Shown: positions 24,353 through 33,462 of the stretch, piece after piece | How the letters are laid out: each line of letters opens with the position of its first letter | How positions within the stretch are numbered: the stretch's first letter is position 1 | DNA from: Amycolatopsis nigrescens CSC17Ta-90 | Lineage (GTDB): Bacteria; Actinomycetota; Actinomycetes; Mycobacteriales; Pseudonocardiaceae | Direction: 5' to 3' | Assembly: GCF_000384315.1 (NCBI RefSeq) | Contig: NZ_ARVW01000001.1 | Location: 2,179,746-2,243,745 of the forward strand | DNA length: 64,000 nt | The notes under the pieces: model-generated | The model's database searches: none | The model's input: only the letters and a program-made list of their open reading frames with translations | What the model was told of the DNA's origin: nothing | Translations under genes and position numbers: made by a program

Positions 24353-25201
24353 ATGACCAGTTCGAAACAGGCCACCGTGAGCGGCCGCGGCCTCGGCGGA
24401 GAATTGCGGCTACTGCGACAGGACAGGGGGAAGACCGGCGTCGAGGTGGCGACCGTCCTCGGCTGGCAGCCGTCGAAACTTTCCCGCATCGAGACCGGCC
24501 AGCAGGGCATCAGCGTAGCGGACACCGCTTCGATTCTGGTGATCTACAGCGTGATCGGCCAGGAGCGCGACCGCCTGCTCAAGATGGCCGAACGCTCCGG
24601 CCAGGAAGGCTGGTGGGACTCCCACACCAGCCTCTCCAAGGAGAGCAAAACCCTCATCCAACTGGAGTCCGACGCCACCGCCATCTTCACGTTCCACCCC
24701 CTCCTGGTCCCCGGACTCCTCCAAACCCCGGACTACATCCGCGCGGTGATGGAAGCCTGCCGCATAAGCAAACAGGACATCGATGCCCGGGTGGCGGCTC
24801 GCATGGGCCGGCAGATGATTCTGTCGAGGCACAACCCGCCGGGTTTCGAAGTCATCGTGGATGAGATGGTTCTACGCCGCGTACTCGGCGATCCCAAGAT
24901 CATGGTCCGCCAACTCCGCCACCTCATCGAGTCCACCGAACGGGCTAATTTCAGCCTGCGAGTATTGCCCCTGTCGCTAGGCGGCCACCCCGGCCTGGAC
25001 GGCTCTTTCCATTTTCTGGACTTCGAGAAGGCCAAACCGGTGGTGTATCTCGATCACAAGATTTCCGGGCTCTTCCTGGAGGAGTCTTCTGAAGTGGCGT
25101 TCTACCGCGGTGAGATGGATAAACTGAGGCAGGTGGCTCTGAACAGCTCGGAGTCCATCGACCTCGTTGCGAGCGTCGCACAGGAGCACGACCAGGAGTA
25201 G
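24353..25201 (+). CDS. XRE-family regulator with DUF5753 domain
   Basis: 282-aa regulator. The helix-turn-helix (about 12-68: LGGELRLLRQDRGKTGVEVATVLGWQPSKLSRIETG) is followed by DUF5753 (about 95-270: HPLLVPGLLQTPDYIRAVM, RMGRQMIL, FEVIVDEMVLRRVLG). This family is abundant in streptomycetes and relatives and is nearly always paired with a small DUF397 protein, as here (25213). ATG 24353 has GGAG upstream. Such pairs act in development and antibiotic control, probably as regulator and antagonist. Confidence 0.92.
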   Translation: MTSSKQATVSGRGLGGELRLLRQDRGKTGVEVATVLGWQPSKLSRIETGQQGISVADTASILVIYSVIGQERDRLLKMAERSGQEGWWDSHTSLSKESKTLIQLESDATAIFTFHPLLVPGLLQTPDYIRAVMEACRISKQDIDARVAARMGRQMILSRHNPPGFEVIVDEMVLRRVLGDPKIMVRQLRHLIESTERANFSLRVLPLSLGGHPGLDGSFHFLDFEKAKPVVYLDHKISGLFLEESSEVAFYRGEMDKLRQVALNSSESIDLVASVAQEHDQE

Positions 25202-25212
25202 GGAGCTTTGAG

Positions 25213-25404
25213 ATGGCGCTGACCGGAGCAGACCTTCCCAACGCCATCTGGCACAAGTCCAGCTACAGCGGCTCCAACGCGGAGTGCGTCGAGGTCTCCC
25301 ACGCCCCCGACCTGGTCGCCGTCCGCGACTCCAAGCACCCCGCTGGCGGCGTCCTCCCCCTCACCCCCACCACCTTCGCCGCTTTCCTGAACACCCTCCG
25401 CTGA
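25213..25404 (+). CDS. DUF397 protein
   Basis: 63-aa DUF397 protein (WHKSSYSGSNAECVEVSHAPDLVAVRDSKHP ... FAAFLNTL), the standard partner of XRE-DUF5753 regulators, thought to bind and modulate them. It starts 11 nt after the regulator with a GGGAG site, so the two form an operon. Confidence 0.93.
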   Translation: MALTGADLPNAIWHKSSYSGSNAECVEVSHAPDLVAVRDSKHPAGGVLPLTPTTFAAFLNTLR

Positions 25405-25410
25405 CCGCGG

Positions 25411-25932
25411 TCACTCGCTCCGAGCGGCCCCGCCCGCTTGGTTCGCGCGGTACCCGTGCTTCTCAGCCGAGGATTCAAGGCGGTCCAGTGCCGTAATCGG
25501 GAACTGCCACCCCCACTGCGGCATATAGCCAGAGGAGTCGGTATCACGACGGCGGGCCTCACGGAACTCGCGGGTGAACACCCGGACGAGCTCCGCCGTG
25601 GGGACGGCAAGTCCGGCGATCATGTCTCCACGACGAGGCAACCACGTCTTCTCGGTGCCGAGCCAGCCCGCATCCTGGTAGCTGCTCACAACCACACCGC
25701 TCATCCCGGTGGCAGATTGCGCGAAGTCGATGAAGTGCCCTCCGGGCTCTGCGGGAAACGAGGTCGAACACAGTCGAGCACCATTTGAAATAGCTTCAAC
25801 CGCTTCGACAAGCTCCCGCAGGGAGTTCACAAGATTGGTGGCTCTGAAGTCAGCAGATCCCGTCTCGTGGCGCAAACCAAAGTCAAACCAACCATACCTG
25901 AACGTGAGTTCAACGGAAAACGACTCGTTCAC
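25411..25932 (-). CDS. Hypothetical protein
   Basis: 173-aa soluble protein (VELTFRYGWFDFGLRHETGSADF ... LVNSLRELVEAVEAISNG ... TRLEAWA-free C-terminus). No signal peptide; no family that I recognise. The start is a GTG with GGGAG immediately before it, so the start is uncertain. Base composition is visibly more AT-rich than the neighbours from about 25.7 kb on. It may form an accessory pair with the secreted protein gene upstream of it at 26003. Confidence 0.6.
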   Translation of the reverse strand: MNESFSVELTFRYGWFDFGLRHETGSADFRATNLVNSLRELVEAVEAISNGARLCSTSFPAEPGGHFIDFAQSATGMSGVVVSSYQDAGWLGTEKTWLPRRGDMIAGLAVPTAELVRVFTREFREARRRDTDSSGYMPQWGWQFPITALDRLESSAEKHGYRANQAGGAARSE

Positions 25933-26002
25933 CTCCCTCTGATTCTTGACAAAGAGGTGGGTCGCAAGAAGTCACCCATTGCGACCCACCTCGACGGGTT
26001 CG

Positions 26003-26485
26003 TCAGCCGATACCCACGGCACATCCCGCCCAGTTGTTACTTACCGGGCTGCCAGGGTTGGAGGTGTATGCGGTCAGCATGTCGTGAGTGCTGTTGTCAG
26101 TGAGCACAAATCCCGTAGTACCCGAGCCCGCGTTGGCGTAAGTGAAAAGCGTTGAGTTGGGCACCTTCCCCGGCTCCGTTGTACCGAACGTCAACGTCCC
26201 GGCCGTGCACTTGAGAAAGTTCCCGGAGTCGGTCCGGACTGGGTGGCCATCTTCGATGTGCAATAGACCCTTGGTCGGGTCACCACACAACAGTCGATAG
26301 TCGGTGGCCCCAATTGATACGGTTTGGACCACATCGTACGGGCCGGCAGCCCCGTTGAAGCAACTCTCCAGCGGAACTTCCTGTACTAAACCAGGCTCAC
26401 CGGCACTAGCCGGAGCGGCTCCAATGAATGCGCTGAGCAAGAACCCAGAAAACAGTGCTACCAGCGGCCTCGCCACTTTGAACAA
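26003..26485 (-). CDS. Secreted hypothetical protein
   Basis: 160-aa protein from a TTG start preceded by AGGGGAG. The first 27 residues form a clear signal peptide (FKVARPLVALFSGFLLSAFIG, cleavage after APASA). The mature part has four cysteines (SCFNG, LLCGD, LKCTA, GCAVG) that could make two disulphides. No family recognised. Its AT-richer composition suggests recent acquisition along with 25411-25932. Confidence 0.65.
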   Translation of the reverse strand: MFKVARPLVALFSGFLLSAFIGAAPASAGEPGLVQEVPLESCFNGAAGPYDVVQTVSIGATDYRLLCGDPTKGLLHIEDGHPVRTDSGNFLKCTAGTLTFGTTEPGKVPNSTLFTYANAGSGTTGFVLTDNSTHDMLTAYTSNPGSPVSNNWAGCAVGIG

Positions 26486-26717
26486 AATTTCTCCCCTGTA
26501 GCAGATGGACTGACACTCATCAGTAGACAGCGGGTTCCCGGCCGGAGACACACTCAATTCACGAGATAAACTCACCCTCGAACATTCGACGAGCGCGACG
26601 ACCAAACCCCACAATAAGAGACCCACCCTCTGCCTGCCAGGCTAGTTTCGACCTCCGATAGTAGATACCCCCAAATGAGTGAAGGCAGTAAATAACCAAC
26701 CCCACTCGCAGCCACTA
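26486..26717. other. Gene-free AT-richer leader between the secreted-protein gene and the tRNA cassette
   Basis: No gene. It is noticeably less GC-rich than the surroundings and holds the upstream region of the secreted-protein gene. I see no convincing -35/-10 pair or palindrome. Confidence 0.5.
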
Positions 26718-26936
26718 GCCACACAGCTACCCGCCACTCAGCCATTCGGGGGGTCCAGGGGGGCGGAGCCCTCCCTGGCGGGGGTCTGGGGGTCCGACCC
26801 CCAGTGAAATGCGAAAGAGGCGCGGCTCGCGAATTCCGCGAGCACACGCCTCCCAGCCTCTGTAGCGGGGACAGGATTTGAACCTGCGACCTCTGGGTTA
26901 TGAGCCCAGCGAGCTACCGAACTGCTCCACCCCGCG
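26718..26936 (-). repeat. Duplicated tRNA-fMet cassette, copy 2
   Basis: Near-identical to 15883-16105 in the same orientation. The G/C palindromic block (from about 26743) and the terminator hairpin (26810-26852) are conserved, with a shorter hairpin loop (GAATTC). Confidence 0.85.
26863..26936 (-). tRNA. tRNA-fMet (initiator, CAT anticodon), copy 2
   Basis: Identical 74-nt initiator tRNA to 16032-16105: GGG/CCC anticodon stem, loop CTCATAA and C1/U72 mismatch. CCA is not encoded. Confidence 0.95.
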
Positions 26937-27021
26937 TTGTGTGATACCCACCTTACGCCCCGCTGGCTGCGGGGTGCAAAGCAGGTGTCACTTGGGTAAC
27001 CAGCGTCACCTGCCGGGGGTG

Positions 27022-29958
27022 TTACCCCGTGCCGCCGGCGCCCTTTGCCTCGTCATAGCGCTTCGAAGCGGCGTCGAGTTCGGCAAGCGCCGCACCCTGC
27101 TCGGTGAAGTTCCCACTTTGCTGAGCCGCCCTGAGCTTGCCGAGCGCCGTCTGGATGTCGGCCACGGCCTGGTCCAGTGCCGCGTTGCCCTGGCCCGGCT
27201 GCGGGAGCGGCACGCCCTGCGACTGGGTCGGCGGCGTGGTGGTGGGATCGGTCGGCGGTGTGGACGGCTGTTCCGGCGGGGTCGTCGCCCCGGCCGCGCC
27301 TTCACCGAAGACCTTCGCGAGCGCCTTGTCGAGGTTGGTGTCGAAACCAATCCTCGGCCCATACGCCACCAGTACCCGCGCCAGCTGGGGGTAGCTGTTC
27401 TGGTTTCGCTGACGGATATAGATCGGTTCCACGTAGAGGAACCCGTTCCCCACCGGCAGGGTGAGCAGGTTTCCGTTGATGATGTCAACGCTCTGGTTGC
27501 CGAGCAGTGTCCGCTGCTGGGCGAACCCCTGGTCACTCTGGAATCTGTTCTGCACCTGGACCGGACCGTCGGTCTGGTTGCTGCCGTCGTTGGGTAGCCG
27601 GAGCACTCGTATCTTGCCGTAGTCCTGCGGATCGGAAGACACCGAAACCCAGGCCGCCAGATACTGCCGTTGCAAGGCGGTCAGCGAGCTGGTGAGCTGG
27701 AAACGCTGTTGGTTGTTCTCGCCGGGGACCCCTGCCAGCACGTAGTACGCGGGCTGTTTCGGCCCGTTGCCGTTCACGTCCAGGCCGCCCTCCTGGGTCG
27801 GGTCCTGCGGCACGTTCCAGAAGGTCTGGGTGCTGAAGAACTCACCCGGATCCTTCACGTGGTACTTCGACAGCAGCTCGCGCTGAACCTTGAACATGTC
27901 CTCCGGATACCGGAAGTGCGCCCGCAGATCCGGCGAGATCTCCGACTGCGGCTTGACGGTGCCGGGGAACACCTTCTCCCACGCCTTGAGCACCGGATCC
28001 TTGTCGTCCACCTGGTACAGCGTCACGGTGCCGTTGAACGCGTCCACGGTGGCTTTGACCGAGTTGCGGATGTAGTTGATGGAGTTGTTCGCCTGCCTGG
28101 CCACGCCGGAGAGCGAGTCCTGGGTGGCCTGGCCGAACCCGGTCTTCTGCGCATACGGGAAGTTGTCGATCGTGGTGTAACCGTCGACGATCCACTGGAT
28201 CTTGCCGTCCACCACCGCCGGGTACGGGTCGCCGTCCACCTTCAACCAGGGCGCGACCTTGCCGACCCGCTCCCGCGGGTCCCGGTTGTACATGATCTTG
28301 GAGCCTTCGCTGATGGCGTCCGAGAAGAGGATGTTGCGCTCGCCGTTCTCGGCGGCGAACACCAGGCGGTTGAACCAGTTGTCGATCGGCACCCCGCCGC
28401 TGCCCTTGTACAGATAGCTGCGGTCCGCCGCGGTGTCGTACTCCCCCGGCGCCTTGCCCTGCTCGCCGCCGACGATCGCGTAGTCGGTGGCCAGCTCCCC
28501 GTAATAGATCCGGGGCTCGTCGACCTTGATGCCACCGGCGGTCGGGTTCTGCGTGTCACTGGTGGTGGTGACCGGGTAGCCGCCGTCGCTGTTGGCACCC
28601 TCCACCGCGCGGTCGATCTTGTTGGCCGGCGCGGCGACGAACCCGTTCCCGTGCGTGTAGACCAGGTGCCGGTTGATCCAGGTCTTCTGGTTGTCGAACA
28701 GGCCCTCGGTCCTGATCTCCTTGGCCGCCACGATGTAGTCCTGCGTATCGCCGTCCACCGTGTAACGGTCCACGTCGAGCTTCTCCGGGAACCCGTAGAA
28801 GTTCTCCCGGCCGACACGCTGGGTGAAGGTCGGGGTAAGCACGTTCGGGTCGAGCAACCGGATGTTCGGGACGGTGCTCTGATCGGCCTTGATGGTCGCG
28901 GCCGTCGCCTCGGGTTTTCCGCTGTAGTCCTCGTAGCTCACGTCGGTCAGCCCGTATGCCTGCCTGGTGGCATCCATATTGCGCTGGATCGACTGGGCTT
29001 CCTTCTCGTTCGCGTTCGGCTTCACCGAGAACTGCTCGAGCACCGCCGGCCATGCCGCGCCGACCAGGATGCCGGACAGGATCAGCAGCACCAGTGCGAT
29101 CGCCGGCAACTGCACGTTGCGCAGGAAGGCACCGGCGAAGAACGCGATCGCCACGAAAATCGAGATGCACAGCAGGATCCACTTCGCCGGCAGCACCGCG
29201 TTCAAGTCGGTGTAGCTGGCACCGGTGAACAGCGAGTTCCGCCCGGAGAACAACAGGTTGTACCGGTCCAGGAAGTATTCGACCGCCTTGAACAGCACGA
29301 ACAGCCCGATGGTGACCAGCAGCTGCACCCTCGCCGGGCCGGCCAGCTGCCCGCCCTTGCCGGCCAGCCGGATGCCGCCGAACAGGTAGTGCGCGATCAG
29401 CGCGCCGATGAACCCGACCACCAGCGAGATGAACACCCAGCCGAGCAGCCAGTTGTAGAACGGCAGATCGAAGGCGTAGAAGCCGATGTCGTGACCGAAC
29501 TCGGCGTCGGTCTGGTTGAAGTCGGTGCCGTTGAGGAAGAGCTGCACGCGCTGCCAGTCGGCCTGCCCGCTCGCCCCCGCGATCAGCCCGGCGATCACCG
29601 GGATGCCGATGCCGAACAGCCTGATCCGGCCGACCACCGTCGAGCGGTACCTGGCCAGCGGATCGTCCGCGCCGGAGATCGGCACGAACACCGGTCTGGT
29701 GCGGTACGCGATCAGCAGGCTCAGCGCCAGCACGCCACCCACCAGGATGCCGACCGCGAAGAACAACACGATCCTGGTCAGCAGCTGGGTGGTGAACACG
29801 CTGCGCGCACCCACCTCACCGAACCACAACCAGTCCACGTAAGTATCCAGCAGCCGGGCACCGAGCAGCAGCACCAGCACGATAACGGCGGCGATGATCA
29901 GCAGAATCCGGCTGCGCCGGGACAGCTTCGGTAGGCTGACAGGGGGCCGAGTGGCCAC
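27022..29958 (-). CDS. UPF0182-family membrane protein
   Basis: 978-aa protein of the UPF0182 (COG1615) family, conserved in actinobacteria and cyanobacteria and of unknown function. About seven transmembrane helices fill residues 15-330. A large extracytoplasmic domain follows (about 330-890, RNMDATRQAYGLTDV ... GNLLTLPVGNGFLYVEPIYI). The C-terminal part (about 905-978) is a Pro/Thr-rich linker and a short helix. GTG start with AGGAG upstream. It diverges from the PPA1309 gene, as in the conserved block around Rv3193c of M. tuberculosis. Confidence 0.95.
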   Translation of the reverse strand: MATRPPVSLPKLSRRSRILLIIAAVIVLVLLLGARLLDTYVDWLWFGEVGARSVFTTQLLTRIVLFFAVGILVGGVLALSLLIAYRTRPVFVPISGADDPLARYRSTVVGRIRLFGIGIPVIAGLIAGASGQADWQRVQLFLNGTDFNQTDAEFGHDIGFYAFDLPFYNWLLGWVFISLVVGFIGALIAHYLFGGIRLAGKGGQLAGPARVQLLVTIGLFVLFKAVEYFLDRYNLLFSGRNSLFTGASYTDLNAVLPAKWILLCISIFVAIAFFAGAFLRNVQLPAIALVLLILSGILVGAAWPAVLEQFSVKPNANEKEAQSIQRNMDATRQAYGLTDVSYEDYSGKPEATAATIKADQSTVPNIRLLDPNVLTPTFTQRVGRENFYGFPEKLDVDRYTVDGDTQDYIVAAKEIRTEGLFDNQKTWINRHLVYTHGNGFVAAPANKIDRAVEGANSDGGYPVTTTSDTQNPTAGGIKVDEPRIYYGELATDYAIVGGEQGKAPGEYDTAADRSYLYKGSGGVPIDNWFNRLVFAAENGERNILFSDAISEGSKIMYNRDPRERVGKVAPWLKVDGDPYPAVVDGKIQWIVDGYTTIDNFPYAQKTGFGQATQDSLSGVARQANNSINYIRNSVKATVDAFNGTVTLYQVDDKDPVLKAWEKVFPGTVKPQSEISPDLRAHFRYPEDMFKVQRELLSKYHVKDPGEFFSTQTFWNVPQDPTQEGGLDVNGNGPKQPAYYVLAGVPGENNQQRFQLTSSLTALQRQYLAAWVSVSSDPQDYGKIRVLRLPNDGSNQTDGPVQVQNRFQSDQGFAQQRTLLGNQSVDIINGNLLTLPVGNGFLYVEPIYIRQRNQNSYPQLARVLVAYGPRIGFDTNLDKALAKVFGEGAAGATTPPEQPSTPPTDPTTTPPTQSQGVPLPQPGQGNAALDQAVADIQTALGKLRAAQQSGNFTEQGAALAELDAASKRYDEAKGAGGTG

Positions 29959-30126
29959 TGCGCACGCTCCTGTTGTCGTGATTTTGTTGCCGGGACGACG
30001 GGACTGCCCGTTGCCCCTGGTTACCTAACTCTACGGACGGTGCTTCGAGTTCCCGGAACCACCCAAACCGGACGCAATTCCGGCGCTGGTGCGGGCGCCT
30101 TCCGACTCGCCTGCCACGATGTCGCC

Positions 30127-30690
30127 ATGGCAGAGAGCGAGAACCAGCCGGCGGACGCGAACGTGGCGGCGATCGCCCGCGAGGTCGAGGAGTTCGTGGC
30201 GAGCGGTGGCTGGGACCAGCCGCCGCAGTTGTTCGCCCTAGTACCGACCGAAGCACTGCTTCGCGAACAACCCGAACTGGCCGAGCAGCTCGACCCGGAC
30301 AGCCACCTCACCCCGGTCGCCCAGGAACAGCTGCCCGATGGTGACCTGGCCGAGTCGCTGGCCAGGATCGCCTGGCCGGACGCGGTAGTCGGCTGTGCGC
30401 TGGCCCAGGAGATCATCGTGCTGCCGCCGGACGCCGAGGCCGAACTGCCCGGCGAAGACACCGACGCCGAACGGCTGCGCCAAGCCGCCGCGGACCATCC
30501 CCGGCGCACCGAGGCGCGACTGGTGGCCGCGGTGGTGCGCGCCGGAACCGGTGCGTGCGTGATGCGGCTGCGCGGAGTCAGCCGCCCGGACGACGACGAA
30601 AGCGGCACGGAACCGATCGACGAGATCATCGAGCACCCAGAACTCGCCCCGAACCTGCTGGACGCGCTCCGAGCCACCTTCGCTCCCTAG
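30127..30690 (+). CDS. PPA1309-family protein
   Basis: 187-aa soluble conserved actinobacterial protein (ANVAAIAREVEEFVASGGWDQPPQLFALVPTEALL ... LARIAWPDAVVGCALAQEIIVLPP ... RRTEARLVAAVVRAGTGACVMRLRG). Function unknown. It nearly always sits between UPF0182 and the PDZ protease gene, as here. ATG 30127 begins the conserved part, and the upstream in-frame extension is not conserved. Confidence 0.88.
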   Translation: MAESENQPADANVAAIAREVEEFVASGGWDQPPQLFALVPTEALLREQPELAEQLDPDSHLTPVAQEQLPDGDLAESLARIAWPDAVVGCALAQEIIVLPPDAEAELPGEDTDAERLRQAAADHPRRTEARLVAAVVRAGTGACVMRLRGVSRPDDDESGTEPIDEIIEHPELAPNLLDALRATFAP

Positions 30691-30704
30691 TACTTCTCAG
30701 TTGA

Positions 30705-31838
30705 TCAGCAGGACGGCGCCGGCCGCCCCGTCCGCAGGTCGTCGAGCGCGGTCAGCGCGCTGTCCAGGGTCGTCACCTTGACCAGTTTCAGCCCGTCCGG
30801 CACCGCCGCGGCCGCCTCGGCGCAGTTGGCCGCCGGGGTGAGGAAGACCGTGGCGCCGGCCTCGCGCGCACCCACCACCTTGAACGAGATGCCGCCGATC
30901 GGGCCGACCTCGCCCTTCTCGGTGATCTCGCCGGTGCCCGCGACGTGCTCGCCCGCCACCATTTCACCGGGGGTCAGCCGGTCCACGATGGCCAGCGCGA
31001 ACATCAGCCCGGCGGACGGCCCGCCCACGTCCTGCAGCTGGATCTTGACGTCGAACGGCACGTCCGCCCGGTCGATCGGCGCGAGGCCGATGAAGCCCTC
31101 CGGCCGGTCCGGGTTCTGCGCCAGTGTCAGCGACTCGGTGCGCTCCGGCTGGCCTTCGTGCTGGAAGCTGACCGAGATCGTCTCGCCGGGCAGGGTGCCG
31201 GCCAGCGCGGCGCGGACGTCCTCCTCGTTCACGATCCGCTTGCCGTTCACCATCAGCAGCCGGTCGCCGGCGGAGAGCACGTGGTCGGCGGGGCTGCCGG
31301 GAACGAGGTTGTTCGCCAGCACCTTCGTCGGGAAGCCGAGGTGTCGCAGCGCGGCGACCTCGGCGTTGCTCTGCGAGTCTTCGAACTGCTTGACGTTCTC
31401 CCGCTTGACCTGCTCGTCGCTCTCGCCGGGCTTGAAGTACTCCTCGCGCGGTGCCAGCGCATACCGGCCGCTCACCCACAGCCCGAGCGCACCGAACAGC
31501 GTCATCTCGTCGTTGATCGAAACGGTGGTCATGCGGAGCTCGCCCGAGGTGGGATAGGTCTGCTGCCCGTCGATCTGGATCACCGGCTGACCGGAGGCTT
31601 CGCCGAGCGTGTCGTAGGTCGGGCCTGGGCCGATCGCGACGTAAGGCACCCGGACCAGCGCGCCGACCAGCCCGAACACCAGCACCAGCGCGCCGCTGAG
31701 CAGTACCGTCCAGCCGCGTCGGGTCAGGCGCGTGCGCTCGTCTTTCTCTGGTGGCGGAATATGGTGGGACCAGTCCGGCTGCACTGTGCTCGCCTGCCCG
31801 GCACCTGGGGCTGCGGCTTCGTCGCGGGGCTCACTCAC
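30705..31838 (-). CDS. Membrane-anchored PDZ/Lon-like serine protease (YlbL type)
   Basis: 377-aa protease. One transmembrane anchor (about 44-66) is followed by a PDZ domain (about 168-260) and a C-terminal Lon-type proteolytic domain with the Ser275 (GGPSAG) and Lys320 (GISFKVVGA) dyad. There is no AAA+ domain, so it would act on envelope proteins without ATP. It matches Rv3194c in context. It diverges from the DUF2342 gene across 226 nt. Confidence 0.93.
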   Translation of the reverse strand: MSEPRDEAAAPGAGQASTVQPDWSHHIPPPEKDERTRLTRRGWTVLLSGALVLVFGLVGALVRVPYVAIGPGPTYDTLGEASGQPVIQIDGQQTYPTSGELRMTTVSINDEMTLFGALGLWVSGRYALAPREEYFKPGESDEQVKRENVKQFEDSQSNAEVAALRHLGFPTKVLANNLVPGSPADHVLSAGDRLLMVNGKRIVNEEDVRAALAGTLPGETISVSFQHEGQPERTESLTLAQNPDRPEGFIGLAPIDRADVPFDVKIQLQDVGGPSAGLMFALAIVDRLTPGEMVAGEHVAGTGEITEKGEVGPIGGISFKVVGAREAGATVFLTPAANCAEAAAAVPDGLKLVKVTTLDSALTALDDLRTGRPAPSC

Positions 31839-31968
31839 CCGAGACAGCGTACGGTGGGGGGCGTAGGTTCTCGGTGGAGGCCATGAGTGTCATGCACGAT
31901 TCAGTCGACGGGGGCCGCCCGGAGGGTGGCTCGCGGCGGCTGAATGCAGGTGACACGAGGGCGACAGG

Positions 31969-31986
31969 TGCACCAGAGACGGTGCA
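31969..31986. promoter_or_regulatory. Inverted repeat TGCACC-N6-GGTGCA between divergent protease genes
   Basis: Perfect 6-bp arms with a 6-nt spacer in the shared upstream region of the Lon-like and DUF2342 genes. It could bind a dimeric regulator. No regulator is suggested by context. Confidence 0.3.
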
Positions 31987-32064
31987 TGGCACTCATTTGC
32001 ACGAAACACCTAGCCTCGCGAGGTCAACCCCATTTCGTGGCAGTGGCCGCGTACGGTGGTGCTT

Positions 32065-33450
32065 ATGAGCGATCTCCCGTTCGGCTTCGGACCGTCCGAT
32101 CCCGACAAGCGTCCTGACAACGAGCCGTCGTCAGGCGGCGGTCAGCAGCCCGGCACGGGCCCAGAAGCCTTCAACCAGCTGGGACAGATGCTGAGCCAGC
32201 TCGGTCAGATGCTGAGCCAGGCGGGCAGTTCCTCCGGGCCGGTCAACTACGACCTGGCCAAGCAGATCGCACTGCAGAAGCTTTCCGGCAGCGGGGACGC
32301 CAAGATCGGCTTCGCCTCCACCGGCACTTCCGGCGACTCGGCGACGGCCGTGCGCGACGCCGCGCACCTGGCCGAGCTGTGGCTGGACGCGGCGACGATC
32401 CTGCCCGCCGGCGCCAACACCACCAAAGCCTGGTCCGCCCGCGAATGGGTGGAGCAGACCCTGCCGACCTGGCAGCGGCTGTGCGACCCGGTGGCGCAGC
32501 AGGTTTCCGGCGCCTGGGTGGAGGCGCTGCCCGCCGAGGCCAAGCAGGCCGCCGGCCCGCTGCTGTCCATGGTCGGCCAGATGGGCGGCATGGCCTTCGG
32601 CTCCCAGCTCGGCAACGCGCTGGCGCAGCTCGCGTCCGAGGTGCTCACCTCCACCGAGGTCGGCCTGCCGCTCGGCCCCACGTCGACGTCGGCTCTGCTG
32701 CCCGCGAACATCGAGAAGTTCACCGAAGGCCTGGAGCTGCCCGGCAGCGAGGTGCTGGTGTTCCTCGCCGCACGCGAAGCGGCACACCAGCGGCTGTTCA
32801 CCCACGTGTCCTGGCTGCGGCAGCGGCTGCTGGCCACGGTCGAGGAGTTCGCGCACGGCATCACGGTGGACACCTCCGCCCTGGAGCAGCTCGCCGGTCA
32901 GATGGACCCGAGCAATCCGGCGAGCATCGAAGAGGCCATGTCCTCCGGGCTGCTCGAACCGCAGACCACACCAGAGCAGCAGGCCGCGCTGAACCGGCTG
33001 GAGACCCTGCTCGCACTGGTCGAAGGCTGGGTGGACGTGGTGGTCGGCGAGGCAGTCGGTGACCGGCTGCCCGGTGCCGGGGCGCTGCGCGAGACGCTGC
33101 GCCGCCGACGGGCCACCGGCGGGCCGGCCGAGCAGACCTTCGCCACCCTGGTCGGCCTGGAGCTGCGGCCCCGCCGGATGCGGGCCGCCGCCGCGCTGTG
33201 GAAGCTGGTCGGTGACCAGCACGGCGCCGAGAAGCGTGACGGCCTCTGGTCGCACCCGGACCTGATGCCGACCGCCGACGACCTGGACGACCCGATGGCC
33301 TTCGCCGAGCGGCTGGGCTCCGAGGGCGGCGACGGTGGCAGCCTTGACGGCCTGGACCCGATGGCCGAGCTGGAACGCACCCAGCGCGCCGAGGACGAGG
33401 CGAAGAAGGCCGACAAGCCGGACGAAGACGGGGACGACAAGCAGGCCTGA
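32065..33450 (+). CDS. Zinc-dependent metalloprotease, DUF2342 family
   Basis: 461-aa member of the DUF2342 / 'F420 biosynthesis-associated' putative metalloprotease family. The long helical core includes the conserved REAAHQRLFTHVSWLRQRL segment (about 238-256), whose histidines are the likely metal ligands. The N-terminal 45 residues are Gln/Gly-rich, and the C-terminal tail is very acidic and repetitive (KADKPDEDGDDKQA). The ATG at 32065 lies 7 nt after TACGGT without a ribosome site, so it is probably leaderless. It corresponds in context to Rv3195. Confidence 0.88.
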   Translation: MSDLPFGFGPSDPDKRPDNEPSSGGGQQPGTGPEAFNQLGQMLSQLGQMLSQAGSSSGPVNYDLAKQIALQKLSGSGDAKIGFASTGTSGDSATAVRDAAHLAELWLDAATILPAGANTTKAWSAREWVEQTLPTWQRLCDPVAQQVSGAWVEALPAEAKQAAGPLLSMVGQMGGMAFGSQLGNALAQLASEVLTSTEVGLPLGPTSTSALLPANIEKFTEGLELPGSEVLVFLAAREAAHQRLFTHVSWLRQRLLATVEEFAHGITVDTSALEQLAGQMDPSNPASIEEAMSSGLLEPQTTPEQQAALNRLETLLALVEGWVDVVVGEAVGDRLPGAGALRETLRRRRATGGPAEQTFATLVGLELRPRRMRAAAALWKLVGDQHGAEKRDGLWSHPDLMPTADDLDDPMAFAERLGSEGGDGGSLDGLDPMAELERTQRAEDEAKKADKPDEDGDDKQA

Positions 33451-33462
33451 GCCAAGGCTCAG
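33447..33462. terminator. Short hairpin at convergent gene ends
   Basis: CTGAGCC-AA-GGCTCAG. It contains both the TGA of the plus-strand metalloprotease and the TGA of the minus-strand peptidase. No T-tract. Confidence 0.4.

Noticed and set aside
27670..29934. A 754-codon frame opposite the UPF0182 gene
   Set aside because: Antisense shadow rich in His/Gln/Arg; no domain.
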